DNA of 64,000 bases from Pomphorhynchus laevis. Its lineage: Eukaryota > Acanthocephala > Palaeacanthocephala > Echinorhynchida > Pomphorhynchidae. Under the pieces are notes generated by a model. The model saw only the letters and a list, made by a program, of their open reading frames with translations, was not told the DNA's origin and searched no databases. Position numbers and translations under genes: made by a program. Numbering within the stretch: position 1 is the first letter of the stretch; the number at the start of each line of letters is the position of its first letter. The stretch is taken from assembly GCA_012934845.2 (NCBI GenBank), contig WNNJ02001396.1, positions 186,001 to 250,000 on the forward strand, in the 5' to 3' direction. This document shows, one piece after another, positions 22,901-34,900 of the stretch.

Positions 22901-25900
22901 CAGCTGGGCCGTTTATACAATGCGTGCGTTTACATTTCATTTAGGACAGTCGAGCAGGCTAGATAATGTTCGAATTGAGCAGATTCGAACTTTGGACCGC
23001 TTATCTGATTTCCTTTAATTAGATAGTCTCAGTATGAGTTGTTCATATTGTTAATTCACCGCATATGGAGTGAACAACTCCCTCATCATAAGCAGTATGG
23101 ACAACACCTGATTTTGTAGAAGGCTAATTAACTAATCGTCTTATATCAGCAGTCAAAATAACCCTTTTTGGGCTATCTCAAATCTCTCCAGTAACCCGAC
23201 GATGGACTGAACAAAAGGAACACAAATCGGCAAAGGGTTAATGAGGCATGTTTTCTTGAAACAGAAACATTGAATTAAGAAATAATATGAAAAGCAGCAG
23301 CTAAATAAACTAAAAAGCGAACGACGTCGAAGATAGAAAATTGAAAGAATTTGAAAGCCAGTAGTTTATAGTTGATCGTGAATTTGAAGTTATCGCTGTC
23401 TGAAGCCAAATAGTTGTTGTATAGTAATGGCGAAAAGGTATCAACTTCTAAAGGATTCTAGACTTTATGTAAACACGTAGAAGTTTATTTCGCTAACTGG
23501 GAAGGAACTAGACTTAGTGAAAAAGATAAGTCGGTTTGGTCTGGAAATAGTCGGAGCCACCTCTTATCGTTATCCTTGTACTCTACTTTTGAATCTAAGT
23601 TGTACCTTGAAAAACAGTTACTGATGAAAATGATGTAGGCAGGTGTAGGGAAATTTTCAGGTCCAGGATGTAAATTGGAAGTGTTGAAGTGTGACCTAGT
23701 AACAAAGATTCTTGGGTTCCTGTGAGTTTAAGTCAAAATAAAGACTAAAGGAGAAAGCTTGACTGATGTGTGATCATTAAAATTATCATAAATATTCTAG
23801 GGATAAGATCAATGATTGATTTTATAATAATGTAACCTGATCCGCGCTACGACTTTATATTTAGAACACTTGTGAATGACTTAAACTCCTAGAGAAAATA
23901 AGCTGTCAATTAATCACTATTTTGTAGTGTATAAAATTCGTAAAAGATTGTGAGGCATATCAGTTAAGCCTAAACGTTGTGTGATGGTACGATGTGAATG
24001 AGTGACATATTTATAACTTAAATGACGTTTTGCAAGCTACATCCGAGAGAACTTTACTCTATTACTATAAGTTAAATAAGAATATAAGTTAATTATCTTT
24101 CTTGCCCAAGTAATTGTTACAATGTGTGGTTTTAATTCGATGGAATCCTCGAATTGCTTCGAGAACATCTGTCGTGCGAGAAGACATCTGACAGAATAAG
24201 CTTGTTTGCCAGGCAACAAATAACTCAGAGTAGGATTTTGATAAGTACCGAGAAGCAAATAAAGTTACAGCCTTAGCACTTACTGAAGCAAAGAAGGAAG
24301 TAAAATCGAACGGGGTAAAGTGAGCGTCCCGCTTTTCTCTTTATGCTGGTTTACAAATCCATTGCTCCAATATTGAACTGCCAAATGCGTAACTCAGAGT
24401 AGGATGTTGATAAGTACCGAGAATCAAATAGAGCTACAGCCTTAGCACTTACTGAAACAAAGAAGGAAGTAAAATCGAAAGGGGTAAAGTGAGCGTCCCG
24501 CTTTTCTCTTTATGCTGGTTTACAAATCCATTGCTCTAATATTAAACTGCCAAATGCGGATTTTGTATTTTATCCATAATGCTACGGTGAATGTGTATTG
24601 CATTCATTTAAATAAGTGGTTCTCAATAAGCAATATCGTTCCCCAAGGAAGGGCAAATTTATATCAAGAGAGGATGATTATTTAGTCCAATAATTATTAT
24701 ACAAATAAAAATATTCAATTAGCATACTGGATAATTGTTTAAGTGCTATTGTTTAATTTAAGTTTAAATTAAATATTAATTAGTTCAGAGGTAATGTATG
24801 TATATACAAGTAACATCCGGTGTATTGCGGAAACCTTTGCATACTATATAATGATACCTTTTAAGTCAAAATCGTTCAATAAATCATTTATTCAGAAGAA
24901 AAAATCAACATTGATATATTTTCATGACGTATGCCCGTTATATTGATGATAATTATAATATGGCTGAAGAAATGCCTTTTACAAAGTATCTAGAGAGCAA
25001 TAATAGTGAATTGGCAATTTTCGATACTTTTGAATCGTGAAATAAAAAATAAAATATTTTATTAAAATATATTTTTCATTCATGACATTTACGAAGTTCC
25101 ATCCATGACAGTTAAGCATAAAGGATTTATTGCTTATTTGAAGGAAAACCTATTCTAGCCATACATTGCGTTTTAAATAGACATGATATGTTGCTACAAA
25201 CCCTAATTTAGCATTAAATGAAAACTTTAGAAAGAATAATAATTTACAAAATTCGTGAGCTATAGAATTATAGCTTTCTTTGTGATAATATTAGCATTTA
25301 TTGAAACTATTTAGAAAAGGATGAACTGGAGAGTAGAAATGATGATTTATTTTTATTTGAAATTGATTCATTGATGTTTGATCTCTTCGGATGTTGCATA
25401 CATTCTTCCGTCGATAAAATACAAGAAGAATTGATCGAATTAAGAGAATAAGTACAAATTTAATAAATGATGAATAATTGTAATTGTCGGAAACATCGAA
25501 AATGTTATACCCTGCTACAGAGATGACAAAGCTATTATTATACTTTCTACTTCATAAGCCTCACATCGAAAAACACAAATTCCAAGGTTCACGTTGAAGT
25601 TATTCCGCACGCTACTTCAATCCTATCTATAAGCCAGCAGCAGTTAGCTACATTTCAGTATTGGTGGACCTCATCAGCTGGGTATTTAATATCTACGTTT
25701 CACGTTTCAGCCCTTTTAATGTTAAAATGATCTTTTAATGTAAAAACATTGGAAGAACATTAAACATCGAAAAACACAAATTCCAAGGTTCACGTTGAAG
25801 ATAATAAATTAATTTATAATTTCATAATTGAATTACAATTAATTGTAATTCAATTAAGGAATTACAGATTATATTGCCTTTAACAGTTTAACCTTAACAA

Positions 25901-28900
25901 GTGTGTGTATTCTCAATTATCAAATTAAATTCGCTACTTTCAATTCTCAGTAACTGCAAACCTACAATTTGCTTTGCATTCTAATGTTTTAAGTCAATTA
26001 AATAGTTAATTAATAATTAATTATTTAGTAAATTAATTTAGTAAAATATAAGATTATAAATTATCAGATTAAAATTGTAATTGCAAAAAATTACATTAAG
26101 CATTTACATTTTTAATAAATGTTTACAAATATTTAAATTTTGATGACGATTTAAATTCTGCACGCAACCTTTAATCCTATCTATAAGCCAACAGCAGTAC
26201 GCTACATTTCAGTATTGATAGACCTCATCAGCTACTTATACAATACCTACGTTTCACGTTTTGGTGCTTTTAATCTTGGCTGACGATCACTCGACTCGTC
26301 TGCTTTTATTGGCATTTAGATTTAATGAAAGATTTTCTTACAATTTGCAAATTTAGTTGAAATCATTTCAGATTACAAATTAAATCAGCGCTGGTAGATG
26401 AAGGTTCAACATTCAATTTAAAAACCTACCTATTTTTGAAATTAATTACTATTATTTCCTAATTTTAAGTTGATTTACCTATGCAGTCATTGTTACAATT
26501 GAAATTTTGATGACTATTTTTATTCTGCATGCTACTTTAATCCTATATATACGCTACATTTCAGTATTGGTGGATCTCATCAGCTACTGATCCAATGATC
26601 CATCTACTGATCTATTTAATCCAGCGTGCAGAATTAAAATAGTCATAAAAATTCATTTAGGTCGAACAATTAAAATAGTCATATATTCATTTAGGTCGAA
26701 CAAATAATAAATTATTATTTTTTAAATAAAAAATTTAAAAAATAATACAAAACATTTGCTGATTGATTAAATAACTTACGAATAAAACACTGAAATATTT
26801 TCTTTAAATTAAATCTTTCTTGAAATGCATCCAGTATATCAGGGGTGTTGTGAGCCAAAGTTAACAAAATACATGCAACAGAGGGTAATTGTCCCTTAAA
26901 GAAAATCAAAAATAAGATGCATTAATTTTATCCTATTAGCAGCATTCAAATCTTGAATAACAATGCATTACAATATATTTTATTCCAAAATGCGATTAAA
27001 TTATGACATCACAACATTCGGAGCATCGAATGTTCGAATGAAACATTAAATTCTTCGAATAAAAATTCTTATAGCATGTACATCATTACACATCATGATA
27101 TCAATTATTAGGAATTTAATTTAAAATAATAAATTATTTATCAATTTATTAATAAAATTAATTAATTTATTAATTTATCAAAACACTATCATGCAAATGA
27201 CTTTTAAAATACAAAATAATATTTTGCGTATTTTTTAGTTGACGATTATTCGATTTGTCTACTAATTTCATAGTTTCAATAAATTAAAAGCTTCGCTTTT
27301 CACATTTTACAGATTAAATTGAAATACTGAATGATTTAAAATTGAAAAATTAATTTTCAAATTAAAAATGTATTTGTAATAGAACGTTAAAATTCTTTAC
27401 CTACAATTAAATATTTTAATAAAAATAAGTGTTGGTATTTATCTTAAATTTATTAAATTAGTAAAAATTAACAAAAATGATTTTACAAATCTTATCAATG
27501 ATTTGATAATAAAATATTCAGATTTTTTGATTTAATTCCAAAGTGACTGATTGGTTAGTAATTATTTACGTAAGTCACTAAATAAAAATGTCGATTTTAA
27601 ATTATAAAAATTATAACAAATATATAAAAAAATGTCAAGTACTTACAATATCAACTAGTGAGTTAAGCTTATTTTCAAAGTAATGGATATATACGTATGA
27701 TGGAACTGGCGCATTATATGCTTCAATTGTCTTTTTATTCTTTCCCGCAGACAATAAGTTGAGAAGAGCAGAGCTTGCACTACGAGAACTGTGAACAGTT
27801 GAGTCCTTTTTATTCCAGAAGTTGCTTAAGAGTAAAATGTCCATTTATTAAAACACATGACACGAACATTTTAGTTCTAAATTTAATGTTCCATAATATA
27901 ATATATTCCTTAATATATCAACATTGGAGTTTATTTGAGTGTACTCAATGTAATACTAGGGTGTGCATTGGAGTGCAGTGTTACTTAATATAACCTTTTG
28001 ATGTAGTTTCTTAAACATTTTTATTTGAAAACTTTTTGTTCAAAATTTGCTTTTCAAAATGTGCTAAAACAAAGTTTTCGGAGGGGGTAATTCATTGGGA
28101 CATAATCGAATTTTTGTAGTCTAAAATATAAAGACTAAAGTTTAGTAACCATTGTATGACGCTTTATACATTAAGTATTAAGATAAATAGTTCAAGTTTA
28201 TATATAAGATAAACAGTTCAAGTTGAAATGATAAGTAGCTCAATTTATCTTTATCAAGACAAATAATTCAGGTTTGACACTCGCACGGTTATATTAGAAC
28301 AAATAGAAATAATTTTAAAGTAAATTTTTAATTTTTAATAATTTTAATTAATTAATTAAATTAATTTTTAATAATTTTAATTAATTTTAACCTAAATTTT
28401 CCGCAAATTATGGTTACATCAAATGAAATATAATCAGTAGATATTTGGTTTTATATTTCGATTTTAGAATTTACTAAATCCAAAATTTGCATTTTGTATC
28501 GATCTACGTTTGTTCCGCTGAAGTTTGATATATAAAAAGGTTCTCTTCGCAAGTTGCTGCTCGTCCTGTCACTTTCTGCTTTCGGGTGATTTGAACCTTT
28601 TAAATATAGATTGGGATTAATGTGTGCATCCAGCAACTGTTATGGAACTAAAAAACAATTTTATGATTTCCTAGTCATTGATTTACTTGTTCAGCATGTT
28701 CTTAGAAGCCTACTTGTGCATCTGGGCCAAATAAAGTCTTAGACCTTGTATTTACCCAGCGCATTGGCGATATCGTAAATTTAAATTATGATCCTCCGAT
28801 TGGCAGTAGTTATCATTGTTTTCTTTTATTAGAATTCCAGTCTAGTCCGTGACAATTCTATACCAAATTCAGTGCTAAAAAAAGAGCTTGATCTGAAGTA

Positions 28901-31900
28901 AGTAGTTGTGATTTGTTGTCGACATTTTGCAATATTAATCATGATAATCTACATTGTTCTAGTGCGACTAATTACCTACTGTCGTGAAACGCTAAGCTAC
29001 TGCAAATATCTGATAGTTTTGCTTACTTAGTCATGTATGAGCTCAATCCTCTAGTCCGCCTTGGTTTGATCAATAACTGCAATCGGTCATAAAATCTAAT
29101 AATAAACTGTGGTGTCAATCAAAGTATGACTCTTATCTCAAAGTCGATTATAATTATGCTCACAATCTTTGCAATAGAATAAAAAGCAAAATGTTGTGGA
29201 ATCGATGATTAATTCACAAAATATTTTCTAATGCGAATCTGAAACCATGATAATGTTAATTCAGCACATAAAATCACTACAAATATTTACAAAAAGGTGT
29301 TTTTATTACAATTAATAATATACAAATTATTAAAGTTAACATTTAATTATATTAAATTTTATTAAAATGTAATTATGTACATATAAGAAGAAAAATTTGA
29401 AAAGGTTCAAACACAACATTGCTTAATTATAAAGTATAATCCATACATACCTGAATTCTGGTATGTTGTCTGTAGTGAAATCGTCAATAAAATCTTTGCT
29501 ACTAACGAATTCGTCAAAAACGGTTTTTCGCCTTATTGGTACGTATGAATCCCATGGAATCGTAACAGATGAATCATCGTACTAATTTTTAAAGCAATAC
29601 AAGTAATTAGAACTGATCGCTTAAATACAAACATGATCTGTGAGTATTTCTTGTGGATAATGAGCACGGCCAGGATACGCACCGACTGGCCTAACGATGC
29701 CATTATCGAATTGCCATTTGATTTCACAATCTTCTTGAAGCAAATCAAAAGCTCTTGGGTGGGCAAAAAACCTTCTTGGATTCCATTCATCGTCATTTAC
29801 TTTAGATTCACTTTTACAATCATTTAAGGATGTTTCCCATATAAAATCACTTGTTGATTGTTGCTTAGTATCAGCGACTGCAGATTTACCGCGAATCGTT
29901 TTATTTTTAAATCGATTATTATCGTCATCGGTATTACGATCGCGGCTAACACGACTTTGCTTCTGATGTTTATTGCTTATTCGTACCAAGTCTACAATGT
30001 TTGTAAGGATTCGCCACACTAGCGACACCTTCAAAACAAAATCAAATTCAAATTAAGTAATTTTACTAGATTTCATATTCCAATAAATGGAAAAACAAAT
30101 TTAAAAGCAGTGGGTGTACATTTTATAACATTTGTCATAGGAAACACAAAATTACTTGTTCAAATGTGAGTTCTTTAAAGAATTGCATCCAAAGTGTTAC
30201 TAAATGGGGATAAAAGTGACATTCACTTAGGTAAAAATGAATTATTCCTTATTTTACACATTTTTATTGCCTGCCGCAATAAAAATGTGTTCGGATAAAA
30301 TATGTTCCTTGTTCTAACAAAACTATAAAAAAGAAGACAGGGGGTAGTGCTGTATGGGAATTGATTCCAAATCCAGCAAATTAGAGCAATTCAGTTGGAT
30401 GAGAGACTACCGATAATGCAAATTCTACATTGCTGATGGGTTTGTCAGATACCAACATGGATATAATCTCTTTCATGATTTACGTTTTTGCCCAGAACTT
30501 TTGTCAAAAACCAAAGCAGTTGATATATTGAAAAATAGATGAACTTCTGTGAAGAAAAGCCTATATGGTCTAAATGTGTTGATTATGTACAAAAGGCACA
30601 ACTGCGATGACGAGGAAGATGCCAGTTTTGCGAGTAGTAGTTAATAATAGTGCCGGGACAATACACGTTGTCAATAACAAATAGAGAACAATTAGTTTTC
30701 AAACGTATGTGTTCTAAACACTATGCGGTTTTAAAACGAATCACGTCAATGGTTAACTTTGTAAAAAAACCAAGCTTAGACATTTTCTCAATTAAGCGAT
30801 TCATATAACTTAGATAAAACTTAGAATGTTTCTTGGTGAAAACCCTGAGCTCATCTCTTCTTCACATTGAAGAATATATAAGTTTTGCTGCTTATTTGGC
30901 AGATATGTTTGGCAAAGTAAATGGACTAGATTTAGCACTACAAGGGAAAGAAAGTAAATTAAACTCCGAGCTTTTGAACATGATATATTATTGTGATCAA
31001 AATATATTATTCGGGGAATACTAAAGTATTTCTATGTTTGAATGAATACATTGCAAATAAGTAAATCTCTATTTTAAACACAGTAAAAAAGGTTGTGTTT
31101 GAACAACTAGATGGATAACTAAGTTTTTTAAATATTTTCTGTATTTGAATGAGACTCACAGATATGATGGGATAAGAATGCCATTCTTCAATTTATTAAA
31201 ATTGATAAAATTTATCACCTTACATTAGGAATCATTAAAAAACTAATTGATATAAGATCAGATGCTTTACTGATATTTAAATATAATTTAAAATAGTCTC
31301 TCCGAGTTTTATATAAGAAGATAACAAGAATATACAGTTTTACCTTTGTGTCACGGTGTTTTTAGGAATAAATTTCTGGGGTTGCAAAGTATAAAAATTC
31401 AGGAAGCACTTATTAATTCAATCAAAAAATGTCATCGAGCTTAAATAATACTAATACCTATGTTAAGAATTATGTGCAAGAAGTCATCGCATAAAGGTTT
31501 TCACGTAAATGTTATTCATCGGTATAGACAATTAAGAAATATTCATAATATTCTATATCAAAAACATTTTGAATATCTCGTGGATTCCAAATCTCTCATT
31601 TGTATATTTAACTTATATATAATAATTATATATAAAAAATATATATTTATTTTTACGTGGCAAATGCGTGCCGCCGCACGCTTACATGACCACAAAAAGA
31701 AATCTAAGTCATGTGTCGAGAAGGTGAAAACGGATGAGGTATTTGAATGTAATAAAGGAGCGAGCGCCGCGGACGTCGATAGGGAGCTTATTCCAGGCGA
31801 GTGTGGCAACGATGAGGAAATATCGGAGGCTGTAGTTGTTGAAAAAATTGGGCACGTGAAGAGGGAATTACACGAACGCAGCGATAGAGAGAGGTGGGGC

Positions 31901-34900
31901 GAGTGTCGTGTAAGAAAAGGAGGTTGATAAACGATGGGAAGCCAACAGCGATGAGACGAAAAGTGACTAGATGAAGGAGGAGTTAGATGCGGATATGGAT
32001 GGTGGGCCAGGCGAGTTGGGCAAAATATTGGGATGTGTGGTCGAAGCAACAAAGACGTAGAATGAATCGAACGGCATATTTGACGATGTGTTGTAGGGGT
32101 AGGATGACGGATTTTGGAGAATTGGCAAAAAGACTGTGACAGTAATCGATATTAGGGAAGATAAGCGATAAAAGAAGAGACCTGCAAGAACGGAAGTCGA
32201 TAAGGGGGCGAATACGGCGGATGTCACTGATAATTAAGTTAAAAGAGCGGACCTTATCACGGACGAAGGGTTCAAAGAAAATATGATCATCGAAATGGAA
32301 TCCTAAGAAAGTGAAATTGTGGACTATGGGGATTATTGATGAGGCAAAATATACAGAGGGAGGAGATATGTTAGGTTGACGGAGGAGGATCGACATTATT
32401 TTGGACTTGTCTGAGTTTAGAACGAGACGAAGATAGGAGAGACGTTTGTAGATAGAAGAAAAACAGTTATAAGTTACGAATTATATATAATTAATTAATA
32501 TTAATATGTTATATTATAACATATTATATACTTTTCCGAAATATAATTGAATTTATATATTAGCAGAGGACTACATCAATATACTTATGGCAGTGTATTA
32601 AAGTTCACATGAAAATGGATCACGTTCACGCTACTTTAGAGTCACATAAGGAAATTTATAGTAAAAAATAAAAGTTATCAATTTATTTGAGCTTTCGGCA
32701 TAATGGCAGAAAGCCATTAATATATTTATTTACATTGAACATCGATTTTAATAATCCTCAATATTATTGATACTTTGTAGTTACGCATCATGCATCAGTA
32801 AATATTAATAATTTATTTATTAATAAAAGTAATATGTAAATAATACAATTTTATTATTATAATACTATTATTTTAAATTGTTGTATTTACTAAAGCTTAT
32901 TGAACTTTAATTTTTTTTAAATATGTTTAACATTTTTAAGATATTTAAAATGTAAAATATTTATAAATATACTATAACAAATATTATATTAATATTATAA
33001 TGTTATAATACTATTATATTAAATATATTAATATTACATTATTTTGAAAAATGTTTTTAAATATTCGTCTAAGATATTCTTAAAATATGCTTTCTAAGTT
33101 TGTCGTTTGCCATTAAAGTTTTTTAAATTTTGCGACAAACTGGATTAGTTATGTAAAAGTGTTTTGCTCTGTAATCAATAATTTGCTGGGGTGTGGAATA
33201 CGACTTAACAATCTGACATTATAGATAAAAATATTCGCCCAAAGTTAAATCTATAAGTACCGAAAGTGAGGACCTCAATACTTCACAATTGATTATGAAA
33301 TTTGATAAAGCTGAGATAAAGTCAGTATATTAATATTATTTCATTTTAAATAAATATTTCAAGTGCATAGTATAAACTCATAGAAAAAAGCAATTTACAA
33401 CCATTTTTAGAGTAAAGCCCTTAAATTAGACGATCATTAAAATTTCATCTAAAGAAATACTGATTGAAATTGACTTTTATCTGATCTCAAGAAAATGTGT
33501 GAAATGCAGCTCTGTTTTTGAATTTCTACTTTATCCTTTACAGCTTAGATAGAAGACACTAGCATTGTAAACATCTTGCATGTTAAAACACAACAAAGGA
33601 CTTTTTATTGAAAAATATATTGCGGTCAATAAACATATTGGACTTACATCTTTACAAACATTTTCAGATATTAATGCATTTTTGATGGCGATACTTGTAA
33701 CGTCTTCAGTGGAATAAACACTATAGCATCTGAATAGCATTTGATCTGCGTGCATCTCCTTTGAGAAATAAACGTGGAACGGTACACTGTGTTTGCTGAG
33801 CAAAGTGTCTAAATAAAATGATCCTGATTTTTAAATTTTATTATTAAAGGCGATAAAAATGTTACATCTATAATATTTTAATTTTAAAAAGTATAAAATT
33901 CTATAATTTTAAGAGCGTTAAATTCCTTCTTATGCAAAACCAACAAGCATAAAATTCAATTTTTGTGTTTAGTTTATAATCTTAGATATCTAAAAATATG
34001 GCGTTAGGCCTAACGAATTAGCAAAACATTAACCTCTGAAGGAATTTATTATAATTAAATTTATTTGGAAGTTTTAACGTTTAATTTACTGCAGAATATT
34101 CACGTATAATATATCTAAATAGCAAAAAGAATTTTCACAATATACATATAATATAATACATTATATTATATAATATTATAACATAACAGCAACTAGAATT
34201 ATGATTATTGGGAAAATTGAAGCATTCATTTAAAAATTATGGTATATCGTTTTTGTTCCTCAGTAATATAGGATATTATTATACCAATATAAATTAATTG
34301 TATTATCTAATACTGATTGCGTTAAAAAAGGATTTATTTTTACGTGGCAAATGCGTGCCGACGCACGCTTACATGACCACGAAAAAATCTAAATAGTGTG
34401 TCGATAAGGTGTGAACGGAAGGGGTATTTGAATGTGATAAAGGAGGGAGCGCGACGAACGTCGAGATGTTTACTGATTACAGGCGAGAGGGCTGCGAAGA
34501 GAAAGGATTGGATACCGTAGTTGCTGAAGTAATTGGGAACGTGGAGTAAGACAAATGATAGGAACGCAGCGATAAAGAGGTGAGGCAAGTGTCGTCTAAG
34601 AAAGGGAGGTTGATGAACAATGGGGAGTTGACAGCGATGAGACGAGTTGTATTCGGATTTGGATGGTGGGCCCGGAGAGTTGGGCGATATATGTTGATGT
34701 GTGGTCAAAGCGACGGAGACGTAGGATCACTAGAACGGCGGAATTAGTGATGCGTTGTATAGGTAGGATTATGGATTTTGGAGAATTGGCGAAAAGCCTG
34801 AAGCAGTAATCGATATTAGGGAAGAGAAGCGATGAAAGAAGAGACCTCTAAGAACGGAAGTCGACAAGGAGGCGAATACGGCGGATGTCACGGGTAATTA

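Noticed and set aside
22970-23010. tRNA-like B-box (GTTCGAATTGAG, then GATTCGAACT)
   Set aside because: No acceptor stem, D-arm or anticodon arm can be folded around it.
27775-27993. Plus-strand ORF of 72 codons
   Set aside because: It overlaps WDR24 exon 13 on the other strand, which has the better splice sites and family match.
28660-29110. Missing WDR24 exon between exons 12 and 13
   Set aside because: Exons 12 and 13 already join in phase 2, and the frames here read as retroelement remains rather than WDR24.
31460-31927. Plus-strand ORF of 155 codons
   Set aside because: It overlaps the 3' part of a LINE A copy on the minus strand; no independent motif or codon pattern.
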